In this document: in pieces, positions 1-8,024 of the stretch | Position numbering within the stretch: the stretch's first letter is position 1 | How the letters are laid out: every line of letters begins with the position of its first letter | DNA from: an uncultured Spirochaetaceae bacterium | GTDB lineage: Bacteria > Spirochaetota > Spirochaetia > Treponematales > Treponemataceae | Direction: 5' to 3' | Length of the DNA: 15,560 bases | NCBI GenBank assembly: GCA_902772605.1 | Contig: CACYBG010000287.1 | Span: forward strand, 1-15,560 | The notes under the pieces: model-generated | What the model saw: only the letters and a program-made list of their open reading frames with translations | Told to the model about the DNA's origin: nothing | The model's database searches: none | Made by a program: the position numbers and the translations under genes

Positions 1-273
1 AGTTCCATAATTGTACAGATGCTGTCTGAAATATCCACCGTCATCAATGTTTTCGGATTTTCCATTGAAGCCCCAGACGATTCTGTAATACTGACCGTTG
101 CTACCTTGGTAGTACTTGATTTCGTTTCCAGCGTTGTCATAATCCAAAGTCTGCCAGGTTCCATAGAAATAATCTTTTCCATACGTTTCGAAAATGTCGC
201 AGGATGTGAACGTCACACCGACCATAGCCAAAAGTCCGGCTGCAAGACCGGCGAGTTTTGCTGTCTTTTTCAT
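1..273 (-). CDS. Small lipoprotein of unknown function, C-terminus cut by window edge
   Basis: The first 91 residues are visible and the frame stays open to the window edge. It starts with ATG preceded by GAGGAG seven bases upstream, a strong ribosome binding site. The N-terminus is a lipoprotein signal: MKKTAK, a hydrophobic stretch (residues 7-22) and a relaxed spirochaete-type lipobox TFTSC with the lipidated Cys at position 25. The mature part is rich in Tyr, Gly and Asn. It contains YGTWQTLDYD, and the Gly-Thr-Trp is reminiscent of the start of lipocalin-like or other small beta-barrel domains, but that is only a suggestion. It should be exported and membrane-anchored. It lies 211 bases beyond rodA and has its own candidate promoter, so it is probably a separate unit. 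I do not recognise the family. Confidence 0.8.
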   Translation of the reverse strand, partial: MKKTAKLAGLAAGLLAMVGVTFTSCDIFETYGKDYFYGTWQTLDYDNAGNEIKYYQGSNGQYYRIVWGFNGKSENIDDGGYFRQHLYNYGT

Positions 274-301
274 TTTTTTTCTCCTCTGTAATTTGAGAGA
301 T

Positions 302-339
302 ACGGGAACGCGGGCGAAAATGCCGTCGAATTTTCCCGT
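302..339 (-). other. Leader stem-loop upstream of the lipoprotein start
   Basis: Inverted arms ACGGGAA and TTCCCGT (302-308 and 333-339) enclose 24 bases that contain a smaller GGC/GCC stem. In the transcript this would fold within the leader, about 16 bases before the GAGGAG ribosome binding site. No U-run follows, so it is not an intrinsic terminator. A role in mRNA stability or translation is inference only. Confidence 0.35.
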
Positions 340-392
340 TTTTAATGAAGGGAATCGGAAAATATGGCTTCTCCACCCTCCATCAATTTTCA

Positions 393-421
393 AATATATA
401 AGAATTAATCAATAAATTCAA
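393..421 (-). promoter_or_regulatory. Candidate sigma-70-type promoter for the lipoprotein gene
   Basis: On the minus strand there is TTGAAT (416-421), a 17-base spacer and TATATT (393-398), matching the -35 and -10 consensus at 4 and 5 of 6 positions. It sits in an AT-rich stretch. It would give an untranslated leader of roughly 110 bases. In so AT-rich a region a chance match is possible. Confidence 0.45.
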
Positions 422-484
422 TTATCGTTACAGGTTTTGGCGAATTTTGTCGAAAATTTATGGCTTTTTTCAGCACTGCAAGAA

Positions 485-1807
485 TCAATAGTAAGCAAGT
501 GAAAAATCCAGTTTTCTGGACCGTGCGCTCATCACAAGACCAAGTGCTGCGGCGTTCGTAAGGTATGCCGAACCTCCGTATGAAACGAACGGAAGCGGAA
601 TACCCGTACACGGCATTATGCCCATTACCATTCCTACGTTGATAAGGAAGTGGAAAAGGAACAGTCCAAGCACGCCCGCACAGATGTTGACCGCATAGGA
701 ATCGTTCACTACCCTCATGGTCTTTATTATTCTGAAAAGTATGGCTATGTATGCGATGAAAATGACCATGCAGCCCAAAAATCCGCTTTCCTCCGCCAGA
801 ATGCTGAATATGAAGTCGGTGCTCTGCTGAGGAAGGAATCGGTAGTGGCTCTGCGTTCCCATTACGAATCCCTTTCCGCTGAATCCGCCCGAACCGATTG
901 CAATCTGCGAGTTGATGATGTTCCATCCTGCATCCATCGGGTCTACGTTCGGGTTCAGGAAGATTATGAGCCTCTTTATCTGGTAATCCTTGAGTACTTT
1001 GCCGGCAGCCATCGAACCTAGAAGTCCGAGCAGGATGATTCCCGAAACGTAGGTTATCCAGTAGAAGTACTTCTTTTTAAGGAAGATGAATCCAAGGAGT
1101 CCCGTGAGCGTTATGGCTCCGAGTGCAACCGCCATGACCATGAAAAGCTTCTTGTTCGTAAGCAGCCTGATTATGGGCACGGATTTCCTGTAAATGTAGG
1201 TTTCCCAAAGCGGAAGTACCGTAAAAAAGATGATTAGGATTCCTGAGAAAAGAACCGCGGCGATGTACCTCAACGGAATGCCCGCAATCAGGCACATGAA
1301 GAGGAATATCGGTATGAATACCATTGCCGTTCCGAAGTCAGGCTGAAGCAGTATCAGTCCGACCGGGACTATCAGTATGAGCAGTGAAAGAGCAAACCTT
1401 TTCTGCGGCCCCATGTTGCGTGACTTTTCCAGGAACCAGGCGAAGAAAAGTATGTAGATTATCTTGCTGAATTCTGCAGGCTGAAGGAAAACTCCTCCGA
1501 TTTTTATCCAGCTCTGTGCGTTGTTGAGTGTCGCACCCCAGAGCATGGTGTAAAGGAGTACGAGGAGCATGGCCGGTGCTATGAACTTTATGTACCTGCT
1601 GGTCCTCTTGTAGTTTATGAGTGCAACGACGAGCATCATGACGAATCCGACCGACGCCCAGATTATCTGCTTGATGTAGTTCTTGTTCTGGAGGTAGCCC
1701 GTGTAGTCGATTCCCGACGAATAGATGAACGTTACGCCCATCACCGTGAGAATCAGCACGGAAAATATTATGATGAAATCGAATTTCTGTAAAACCTTGA
1801 ATTTCAT
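485..1807 (-). CDS. rodA: RodA, SEDS-family peptidoglycan glycosyltransferase of the elongasome
   Basis: RodA polymerises lipid II into glycan strands during side-wall growth, in complex with PBP2. The 440-residue protein is almost all membrane helices. Family landmarks are visible: AQSWIKIGG with Trp100, QPAEFSK (109-115), LLQPDFGTA (153-161), FLNPNVDPMDAGWNIINSQ (283-301), IGSGG (304-308), STDFIF with Asp331 (the Asp region thought to be catalytic in RodA) and PLPFVSYGGS (404-413). It is about 70 residues longer than E. coli RodA. The extra length is at about residues 201-270, before the KRLIIFLNP segment, and looks like two added membrane helices. The ATG overlaps the PBP2 stop in TAATG, with AGGAA just upstream, implying translational coupling. 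It is the last gene of the mreB operon. No clear intrinsic terminator follows. Confidence 0.96.
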   Translation of the reverse strand: MKFKVLQKFDFIIIFSVLILTVMGVTFIYSSGIDYTGYLQNKNYIKQIIWASVGFVMMLVVALINYKRTSRYIKFIAPAMLLVLLYTMLWGATLNNAQSWIKIGGVFLQPAEFSKIIYILFFAWFLEKSRNMGPQKRFALSLLILIVPVGLILLQPDFGTAMVFIPIFLFMCLIAGIPLRYIAAVLFSGILIIFFTVLPLWETYIYRKSVPIIRLLTNKKLFMVMAVALGAITLTGLLGFIFLKKKYFYWITYVSGIILLGLLGSMAAGKVLKDYQIKRLIIFLNPNVDPMDAGWNIINSQIAIGSGGFSGKGFVMGTQSHYRFLPQQSTDFIFSILAEESGFLGCMVIFIAYIAILFRIIKTMRVVNDSYAVNICAGVLGLFLFHFLINVGMVMGIMPCTGIPLPFVSYGGSAYLTNAAALGLVMSARSRKLDFSLAYY

Positions 1808-3726
1808 TATTCCTGCCTCTCTGTTACTTCTGCTGCCGGCGTCTGCCTTGCGTTTCCACCCTGCAGCTCTTCGTCCATGTATGCAAATCCCAGCTCCCTG
1901 ATTGATTCCTCATAGGTCTGGTTTTCCAATATTCCCTGGATGACGATGTTCGTGGCGTACGGTGCCCACCATTCCCACTTGTTTACGGCTTCGACAAGGG
2001 TTGATACTACTATCTGGTCTTCAACCGGTGCATCGTACGGTGCGTATGCAATCATCCATGAGTGCCAGTGGTTGTCGGTGCGTCCGGCTTCTGCAGTTCC
2101 TGTCTTTCCTGCAATCTTTATCTTCTTGTTTCCCATCGGATAGGTTGCGGTTCCGTTCGTTATCATGTAGCGCAGGTATTCCTGTACCGTAGACCAGACG
2201 GACGGTTCGACCGTTGACTTGTGAAGGATTTCCGGCTCGATGCTTTCGATGACTTCATCCGTGTTCGGGTCCCTGACTTCCTTGAGGAGGTGCGGCTTGT
2301 AGATTACTCCGCTGTTGCATACCATGGCCATCATGTCGGCTACGTGCATCGGGGTTACGAGGAGGTCTCCCTGACCGATGGAGATGTTCATTGTGTCTCC
2401 GTCCACCCACTTGACCTTCTTTTCCTTTTCCTTCCACTGTGCTGTCGGAACGAATCCCTTTACGTGAGACGGCAGGTCTATCTCAAGGCTCTGTCCGTAT
2501 CCGAATTCCGTTGCGTATGATGATATGATGTCTACGCCAAGGTAGTCCCTACCGACTATCCAGTAATAGACGTCGCATGACTGGGCGAGAGCGTTCTTCA
2601 GGTCAAGAGGTCCGTGTCCAGTCTTCAGGTGGCAGTTGAAGATTCTGTCTCCGTAAGGAAGCTTTCCCTTGCAGTCCACAGTCTTGTCCACCGGAAATTT
2701 CTTTTCCGAAAGGATTGCCGTGGTCATTATGGTCTTGAAGGTCGATGCCGGCGGATATACGGAACTTACCGCACGGTTCTGAAGCGGATTGTTCGGACTG
2801 TTTATGAGCCTTGTATATTCGGCGGATGCATTTTCCGTCGAGAATATGTTCGAATCGAAATACGGATAGGAAACCATTGCAAGCACTTCACCGGTTGAAG
2901 GCTTCAGTACGACGATTGAACCTACCCTGTTTCCGAGCGCCCTTTCAGCAAGTTTCTGAATCCTGGTATCTATGGTAAGTACAAGGTTCTTTCCCATCTG
3001 CGGCTGTACGACTATAGGAGCTTCGTCGATGTACCTACCCTTTGCATCCCTGAGTCGCGTTTCGCTTCCCGGAATTCCCTGTAGCAGCCTGTCGTACTGC
3101 TTTTCAATGCCCGTCTTTCCGACTACGTAGGTGCTGCTGTAGCCTTCGTTGTTCATCAGCTTTAGCTCTTCCTTGGTGATGTTTCCTACGTATCCGAGGA
3201 CATGGCTGATTGAACCGGAATCCCTGTAGGTCCTGATCGGCTTGTTCCTCCATGAGACTCCCGGCATGTCGTTTATGTTCTCGGCGATGTTGCTGATGAC
3301 TTCAAGCGGTACGTTGATCTTGATTTCTATTGATGTGAATTCCTTCCTGAGTCCGAAGGTCTTCTTGTCTATGACTGATTTCTGTATTCCAAGGTAGTTT
3401 GCAAGTTTCGTTGCGACGGTATCGTAAAGTCCGTCTGGGATTTCTCCCGGGCGCATTTCAACTACGAAGGAGTCGGTGTTTACGACTATCGGAACCTCTC
3501 CGTCCCTTGCGTATATTTCTCCGCGCTGAGCGTTAAGTATCGTAGGGGTCGAGGTCATCTTTACGGCACGCTGGCTCCAGTATTCACCGTTTGCAACCTG
3601 CATCGAGTAAAGGTGCAGTGCATATATGATGAAAATCAGCAGTATGGCCACCTTGATTATGACGAGCTTGGCGTTCAGTTTTCCTGAATCACCCGTACCC
3701 CCCGATTGAATGTCTGAAAACTTCAT
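1807..3726 (-). CDS. mrdA: Penicillin-binding protein 2, elongation-specific transpeptidase
   Basis: This class B PBP cross-links peptidoglycan made by RodA. I prefer the ATG at 3726 (639 residues), which has AGGAG 10 bases upstream. A TTG at 3771 would add 15 residues but lacks a ribosome binding site and overlaps mreD. Residues 21-42 form a single membrane anchor. A dimerisation/pedestal region follows, including the RGEIYARDG motif common in PBP2. The transpeptidase domain has all three motifs: STFK (Ser328 nucleophile, Lys331), SCD (383-385) and KTG (541-543). The usual YPPGSTFK reads YPPASTFK, a mild change. The gene follows mreD by 37 bases and ends in a 1-base TAATG overlap with rodA. 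The C-terminal tail after about residue 617 is polar and probably disordered. Confidence 0.96.
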   Translation of the reverse strand: MKFSDIQSGGTGDSGKLNAKLVIIKVAILLIFIIYALHLYSMQVANGEYWSQRAVKMTSTPTILNAQRGEIYARDGEVPIVVNTDSFVVEMRPGEIPDGLYDTVATKLANYLGIQKSVIDKKTFGLRKEFTSIEIKINVPLEVISNIAENINDMPGVSWRNKPIRTYRDSGSISHVLGYVGNITKEELKLMNNEGYSSTYVVGKTGIEKQYDRLLQGIPGSETRLRDAKGRYIDEAPIVVQPQMGKNLVLTIDTRIQKLAERALGNRVGSIVVLKPSTGEVLAMVSYPYFDSNIFSTENASAEYTRLINSPNNPLQNRAVSSVYPPASTFKTIMTTAILSEKKFPVDKTVDCKGKLPYGDRIFNCHLKTGHGPLDLKNALAQSCDVYYWIVGRDYLGVDIISSYATEFGYGQSLEIDLPSHVKGFVPTAQWKEKEKKVKWVDGDTMNISIGQGDLLVTPMHVADMMAMVCNSGVIYKPHLLKEVRDPNTDEVIESIEPEILHKSTVEPSVWSTVQEYLRYMITNGTATYPMGNKKIKIAGKTGTAEAGRTDNHWHSWMIAYAPYDAPVEDQIVVSTLVEAVNKWEWWAPYATNIVIQGILENQTYEESIRELGFAYMDEELQGGNARQTPAAEVTERQE

Positions 3727-3763
3727 TTTTCCGATTCTCCTGAAATGACGCGTCTTTGTATGC

Positions 3764-4273
3764 TCATGCAACTGATTCCGGACGGAGGATGAGGACCTTC
3801 TTCAGGAGTCCGAGGAACTTGAATACGATTGGAGTCAGAATCACGTTTGCACAGAGTTCGAAAAGGAAAAGCCATGAGAACGGATTGTACCTCATGACGG
3901 ACGTCGGATAAAGGTATGAAAGGACGAACAGGAACAGAGCCTTTGCAATCGTTGCAAGAAGTCCCATCAGTGCGGGGATGATTATTCCGTCCGTGTTGAT
4001 CGTCTTGTTGAAAAGACCCGTTATGTACCCTATTCCGGTGCGTACGAGGCAGTTGAGCCCGAACGGTCCTGAGCTTAAAAAATCAAGGAAGAGACCTGAT
4101 ATGAAACCCGTTGTCTCACCCATCAGCCTGCCGTTCTGTATGGAAAAGTAAAGTACACAGCTGAGGCTGAGGTCCGGTATTGACGGCAGGAAGGCCATGT
4201 TGGAAAGAATTGCCGATTCCAGGATTGCCGTACAGAGCAGAATGAATATGCTAGTTAGGAATGCTTTGACCAT
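3764..4273 (-). CDS. mreD: MreD, membrane component of the rod-shape complex
   Basis: The 169-residue protein is very hydrophobic, with about five membrane helices, which is the usual size and layout of MreD. It begins MVKAFLTSIFILL and contains the polar stretch RLMGETTGFISGLFLDFLSS; in the family this region is a conserved G-x-x-x-G-F-x-x-G-L-x-x-D signature. MreD links the MreB/MreC cytoskeletal part to PBP2 and RodA. Its ATG lies inside the end of mreC, with a 23-base overlap, and a GAGGTG ribosome binding site stands seven bases upstream, so translation is likely coupled. MreD sequences diverge strongly, and position in the operon supports the call as much as sequence does. Confidence 0.9.
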   Translation of the reverse strand: MVKAFLTSIFILLCTAILESAILSNMAFLPSIPDLSLSCVLYFSIQNGRLMGETTGFISGLFLDFLSSGPFGLNCLVRTGIGYITGLFNKTINTDGIIIPALMGLLATIAKALFLFVLSYLYPTSVMRYNPFSWLFLFELCANVILTPIVFKFLGLLKKVLILRPESVA

Positions 4274-5207
4274 CTGATCCCACCTCTATTTCTGAATCGA
4301 TTATCGGGGCCGTAACCGGAGCTGCGACTTCCTTTTTTTCTTCCTCTTCTTCGAACGGCATTCGGTCGTTACCCTGTGAAGGATCGACTATGAGGACCGT
4401 TTCAAGCCGGTTGAAATCAAGTATGGGGGCAAGTTCCAGATCGAGCGAGGAATCGTAGTCCAGCGTGTTTATGTTCGTAAGCGTTGCAATCGGAATGTCG
4501 CGCATGTAGTTTCCGTTTTCACCGGACGTTACGACCACGTCGCCGTAATGAATCTGTCCGACCGAACGCTTGCTGATGTAGCTCATTGAAAGCGGCTTGT
4601 CTATTCCACCGCCACCGGAAATGATTCCCAGTTCGCGGGTCGTTTCAATCCTTGCGGAAATGTTGCACTTGTCGTCGTATATTGGCATGATTTGGCTTGT
4701 GCCTACGCCGACCGTAACGATTCTTCCGACTACGCCCACGTTTCCGTTCTGTATTGCAATTACCGGCATGCCCTTCTTTACGCCGTCCCTTACCCCCTTG
4801 TCAACCGTTATGGCCGAATAGAGGCTGTCCGGGTCGCGTCCGATTATCTGGGCGGCAATGTTCTTGTTTTCTATTGACGTAGCAAACTTCAGCTGTTCCC
4901 TAAGAAGCTCGTTCTCCTTTCGGATGTCGACGTTGTTCCTGCGTATGTATTCGTAGTCGGCGAGCTTTTCCTTCATCTCATCGTATTCTTTTTTCATTGA
5001 GAAAAGGTCGTGGATGCTGGATATGGCCCCTGCGACTCCATCGGTAAAGCTGTGGACGCCCTTCTGTATGGATGAGACCGCAGTAAAACCGATGCTCTTG
5101 AAATTCACAAGGAATCCTCCCGCTGAAAATCCGAGCGTAATTGCGCTGAACAGAAGGAGTGCGACGAGTATTATTTCCGGTAGCTTGAACGAGAATTTGG
5201 CTTTCAT
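4251..5207 (-). CDS. mreC: MreC, periplasmic scaffold of the elongasome
   Basis: MreC bridges cytoplasmic MreB filaments to PBP2 outside the membrane. The 318-residue protein has a short basic cytoplasmic start (MKAKFSFK), one membrane helix at about 11-34, a coiled coil at about 66-107 (KKEYDEMKEKLADYEYIRR and onward) and then the MreC double beta-barrel. The barrel is marked by AQIIGRDPDSLYSAITVDKG, GVVGRIV and SARIETT. After about residue 275 there is an acidic tail with a run of Glu (FEEEEEKKE), probably flexible and longer than in many homologues. It starts nine bases after the mreB stop with only a weak purine-rich ribosome binding site, and it overlaps mreD by 23 bases. The tight spacing argues for one transcript with mreB. 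Confidence 0.95.
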   Translation of the reverse strand: MKAKFSFKLPEIILVALLLFSAITLGFSAGGFLVNFKSIGFTAVSSIQKGVHSFTDGVAGAISSIHDLFSMKKEYDEMKEKLADYEYIRRNNVDIRKENELLREQLKFATSIENKNIAAQIIGRDPDSLYSAITVDKGVRDGVKKGMPVIAIQNGNVGVVGRIVTVGVGTSQIMPIYDDKCNISARIETTRELGIISGGGGIDKPLSMSYISKRSVGQIHYGDVVVTSGENGNYMRDIPIATLTNINTLDYDSSLDLELAPILDFNRLETVLIVDPSQGNDRMPFEEEEEKKEVAAPVTAPIIDSEIEVGSDGQSIPN

Positions 5208-5216
5208 CTTCTTACT

Positions 5217-6254
5217 TTAACTGTTCAGGCTGTCATAGATTGAACTGTTGGAAGACATGTCCTTGAAAAGTTCGAAGGCCTGTCCTGCACCGACGGCAAC
5301 GCATTCCAAAGGCTTTTCGACCAGGATTACCGGAACGCTTGTTTCCTTTGAGATGAGCTTCTGAAGCCCCTTGAGCATGGAGCCACCGCCCGTCATGACG
5401 ATTCCGCGTTCAACGATGTCTGCAGCCAGTTCTGGAGGAGTACGGCTGAGTGACATCTTGATTTCTTCGACGATCTTTGTAATCGGATCCTTGAGAGCGT
5501 CCCTGACTTCGACTGAATCGATTTCAAGACGGCGTGGAAGACCGGTGATTGCATCGGTTCCCTTGATTTCCATCTTCTCTATGTTCTTGTCTGCCGTTGC
5601 GTTTCCGATTTCAATCTTGAGGCGTTCCGCAGACTGCTGTCCGATGATGAGGTTGTGTACGGCACGGACATGCTTCATGATGGCTTCGTCGAATTCGTTT
5701 CCGCCTGTACGGATGGAACTTGTGATTACCATGCCTCCGAGTGAGATGACGGATACTTCTGTCGTACCTCCACCGATGTCGCAGACCATGTGTCCTGCCG
5801 GTTCATAGATTGGAATCTGTGCTCCGATTGCGGCTGCAAGGCTTTCCTCTATTACGTTGACCTCTTTTGCACCTGCCTTGAGGGCTGCTGCAACTACGGC
5901 ATCCCTTTCAACCTGAGTGACGCATGACGGAATTCCGATTTTCATCCTTATGGACTTGAAGAGCCTGTGCCTTGGGATAATCTTTGCAAGGAAGTATTTT
6001 ATCATCTTTTCAGTGGCATCGCTGTTGGAAATGACTCCATCCACAAGCGGCCTGATTGCGACGATATTGCCCGGAGTCTTCCAGAGCATGCGCTTGGCTT
6101 CTGCACCGACAGCAACGACGCGACCCGTTCCCTTTTCCTCTGCCACAACGGACGGTTCGTCAATGACGATGCCCTGTCCGCGTACGTAAATCAGTGTGTT
6201 GCAAGTTCCAAGATCGATTCCTATGTCTGTCGTAAAGTTGTCCAAGAATCCCAT
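5217..6254 (-). CDS. mreB: MreB, actin-like cell-shape filament protein
   Basis: MreB polymerises on ATP under the inner membrane and positions wall synthesis. The protein of 345 residues has the full actin-fold set: phosphate-1 loop IGIDLGTCNTLIYV near the N-terminus, phosphate-2 CDIGGGTTEVSVI in the middle and the adenosine motif MTGGGSMLKGL near the C-terminus. I place the start at the ATG at 6254 because GGAGG lies eight bases upstream. The alternative TTG at 6269 overlaps that ribosome binding site, so the longer start is unlikely. The short N-terminal MGFLDNF is hydrophobic and could touch the membrane. It is the first gene of the mreBCD-mrdA-rodA operon, 289 bases after the TPR gene, so transcription probably starts in that gap. 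Confidence 0.97.
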   Translation of the reverse strand: MGFLDNFTTDIGIDLGTCNTLIYVRGQGIVIDEPSVVAEEKGTGRVVAVGAEAKRMLWKTPGNIVAIRPLVDGVISNSDATEKMIKYFLAKIIPRHRLFKSIRMKIGIPSCVTQVERDAVVAAALKAGAKEVNVIEESLAAAIGAQIPIYEPAGHMVCDIGGGTTEVSVISLGGMVITSSIRTGGNEFDEAIMKHVRAVHNLIIGQQSAERLKIEIGNATADKNIEKMEIKGTDAITGLPRRLEIDSVEVRDALKDPITKIVEEIKMSLSRTPPELAADIVERGIVMTGGGSMLKGLQKLISKETSVPVILVEKPLECVAVGAGQAFELFKDMSSNSSIYDSLNS

Positions 6255-6543
6255 ATATGCTTCCTCCAATCCTATATATCCAAATTATGGCAGACGTTCG
6301 GTCTGCTCTGGATGTCAAAATGTATGTCCCGAAAAATTCAGGAAACCCCCGTTCCCTGCATGCACGATTCAGGTCTGGGAGTCTTTTGGGCTTAATCCGC
6401 CGCATTTTACGGGGAATCGGTCCCTCTTATTTTCGGCCGACTTATCGCTTTTTATGACGGACGACCGTAAAAAAGATACCTGTATAAAGTATCACCATAT
6501 CGTTTTTTATTCTACCGATATGCGAAAATCATTGCGATGTTTT
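6255..6543. other. Intergenic region between the TPR gene and mreB
   Basis: These 289 bases hold no supportable gene. On the TPR side are two loose dyads: ATATCG/CGATAT arms at 6497-6502 and 6516-6521, and GATAC/GTATC arms at 6475-6479 and 6489-6493. Both lie in AT-rich sequence. Near mreB are the TTGACA/dyad/CATAAT elements described separately and the mreB ribosome binding site. I see no hairpin followed by a T-run that would clearly end the TPR transcript, so read-through into mreB is possible. Confidence 0.6.
6284..6318 (-). promoter_or_regulatory. Promoter-like elements with a dyad just upstream of mreB
   Basis: The minus strand has a perfect TTGACA (6313-6318), then 23 bases, then CATAAT (6284-6289), 29 bases before the mreB ATG. 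The 23-base gap is too long for an ordinary promoter. Its last 17 bases are a perfect inverted repeat, GCAGAC-CGAAC-GTCTGC (6290-6306), abutting the -10-like element. This could be a regulator-dependent promoter or an operator, or a chance association. No T-run follows the dyad, so it is not an intrinsic terminator. Confidence 0.4.
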
Positions 6544-7545
6544 TCAGCTTCCTGATGCGAGCTTTTTCCTTGCCCCGTAGTGCCTTGGACTGTACGCCAG
6601 GATTTTCCTGTATTCAGCCCTTGCCTTTGCATCGTCGCCCTGCTTTTCGTATATGAGTCCGAGTCCGTAGTATGCGTCTACGTTCTTCTTGTCCTTTTCA
6701 AGGATTTCATTGAACTGTTTTTCAGCCTCTTCGTAGCGGCCTTCATCGAAGCATATCTGAGCCAGAAGGAATGACGCCCTCAGGTAGATTTCGTCATCCT
6801 GAGTCTTGTCCTTTGTCCTCTTGAGGTACTGCTTTGCCGATGCCGTTTCCTTTGCGTTGCAGTACTGCTCTGCGATTGCCAGGAGAAGCTTGTCGGATTC
6901 CCTTGGAGTGTCAAGCACCTGTGAAAAGGCTGCGATGCTGTTGAGCGTTTCACCGAGCGCCTTGTAGCTGAATCCCAGGTGTTCGAAAAGGTCGTCGGCC
7001 GTGAATCCTGCTTCACGGCTCATGGTCAGGTACTTTATCGCAAGGTCTGCGTAATAGTGGGACTCGTGTTCTCCACCGTCTTCGGCATCGGCGGAATTTT
7101 TCATTCCGTCCTTATAGAAGTAAGCTTTTCCGAGCATGTATTCGAGCTGCGGAACCATGTTCTCCTTTGCGTACTGGAGTGCTATCCTGATGTTTATTAT
7201 GGCTTCGTCGAGCAGGTCCTGGTTGCTCTGGCTTTCGGTCTGTGCGGCGGCAAGCATGAAGGAACTGTATCCGTGGAGGGTCCTGGCGGCATTGTTCAAA
7301 AAGTCCTTTGCGATTATTTCGTTTGAGATGTCATAGACTTTCTTGTAGTCCTTGGCCTCCCAGAATTTGTAGAGGGAGTCGACGTTTATGGATGAATTGT
7401 ATTTCTTGAAAAAGTGGTTGTAGGAAAATTTTGCAATCATGAATAGGATTCCGGCCGCCAAAAGAATTGAACCGACTGTCACAAGTAAGCGCACGTATTT
7501 GTTCTTCTGCCTTACAGTGTTTGAATCCGTATATCTTCCCCTCAT
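6544..7545 (-). CDS. Membrane-anchored tetratricopeptide-repeat protein
   Basis: The 333-residue protein has a basic cytoplasmic start, one membrane helix at about 17-41 and a long soluble part that is almost entirely alpha-helical. Two clear TPR units close it: residues 253-288 (FLLAQICFDEGRYEEAEKQF) and 289-322 (YYGLGLIYEKQGDDAKARAEY). Degenerate helical repeats fill the region between about 55 and 250. With no cleavable signal, it is probably anchored with the TPR domain outside the inner membrane, a protein-docking role. The partner is unknown. Its position directly upstream of the mreB operon suggests a link to wall growth or division, but that is inference from context. The ATG has AGGTGG seven bases upstream. 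It starts 42 bases after the end of rnpB and shows no strong promoter of its own. Confidence 0.88.
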   Translation of the reverse strand: MRGRYTDSNTVRQKNKYVRLLVTVGSILLAAGILFMIAKFSYNHFFKKYNSSINVDSLYKFWEAKDYKKVYDISNEIIAKDFLNNAARTLHGYSSFMLAAAQTESQSNQDLLDEAIINIRIALQYAKENMVPQLEYMLGKAYFYKDGMKNSADAEDGGEHESHYYADLAIKYLTMSREAGFTADDLFEHLGFSYKALGETLNSIAAFSQVLDTPRESDKLLLAIAEQYCNAKETASAKQYLKRTKDKTQDDEIYLRASFLLAQICFDEGRYEEAEKQFNEILEKDKKNVDAYYGLGLIYEKQGDDAKARAEYRKILAYSPRHYGARKKLASGS

Positions 7546-7587
7546 TTTTTTTCCACCTGTATAAACGACTGTTTAAAATAAAAAAAA

Positions 7588-7980
7588 GGATACGGTAAGC
7601 CGGGTTCTGGTATGCAATAAATTGCATGTGGCCATCTATCCGCAATGCCGGTTGCCCGACATCTCCAGCGATCTACCCGCAGTATAAGCCCGGAACGGCA
7701 AACTGCTGCATGATCTTGCTCCAGATGAGGTTTGCTTATGCCGTCCCTGTTGCCAGCGACGCGGTAGGCTCTTACCCTGCCTTTTCACCCTTACCCTTGT
7801 GAGGCGGTTATTTTCTGTAGCACTTTCTGTCGGGGTGTGAAGTTATGCCGATACAGGAAGACCTGCATGACAACTATTCAATCCCGCCCGGTTGTTATCC
7901 GGCATCTTTTCCGGTGGAGCCCGGACTTTTCCTCACGGTCCAAAACTATCATAAGTAATGGAACGCGCGACCAGGTATCC
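7588..7980 (-). ncRNA. rnpB: RNase P RNA, bacterial type A
   Basis: This is the catalytic RNA that trims tRNA 5' ends, together with the RnpA protein. Conserved regions appear in the right order on the minus strand: GAGGAAAAGTCCGGGCTCC near the 5' end (region I), GGTAAGGGTGAAAAGG and GGGTAAGAGCCTACCGCG (regions II-III), CTGGCAACAG (region IV), and CAGAACCCGGCTTAC at the 3' end (region V). The ends pair as helix P1: GGATAC at the 5' end with GTATCC at the 3' end, extendable by AA/TT. Eight T residues follow directly and may end transcription. The length of about 393 bases fits. Region I has one A more than the consensus GGAAAGTCC. The gene lies between the zinc-ribbon gene and the TPR gene, all in one direction. 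Only weak promoter matches stand upstream. Confidence 0.95.
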
Positions 7981-8000
7981 TTAAAATTACTAATTTAGGC

Positions 8001-8024
8001 CTTCGTGGGAAAATCCCCCAGAAG
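8001..8024 (-). terminator. Hairpin between the zinc-ribbon gene and rnpB
   Basis: Arms CTTC-TGGG and CCCA-GAAG, with one bulged base and a seven-base loop, form an eight-pair stem 52 bases after the zinc-ribbon stop. The following sequence is AT-rich (TAAATTAG) but has no real T-run. It may be a weak terminator or an RNA processing signal separating the mRNA from rnpB. Confidence 0.35.

Noticed and set aside
137..376. A 79-codon minus-strand frame overlapping the lipoprotein gene
   Set aside because: It is out of frame with a lipoprotein that has a strong ribosome binding site and signal peptide; its composition (Arg- and Lys-rich) is typical of a shadow frame.
405..926. A 173-codon minus-strand frame within rodA
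   Set aside because: RodA motifs are intact in the other frame, and the alternative product is His/Arg-rich without any family signature.
3727..3771. The TTG start for PBP2 giving 15 more residues
   Set aside because: It has no ribosome binding site, while the ATG at 3726 has AGGAG and is followed directly by a normal PBP2 N-terminus.
7331..7645. An open frame of 104 codons on the minus strand running through the 3' end of rnpB into the TPR gene
   Set aside because: It overlaps the conserved 3' region of RNase P RNA and the TPR reading frame, and has no ribosome binding site or recognisable protein.
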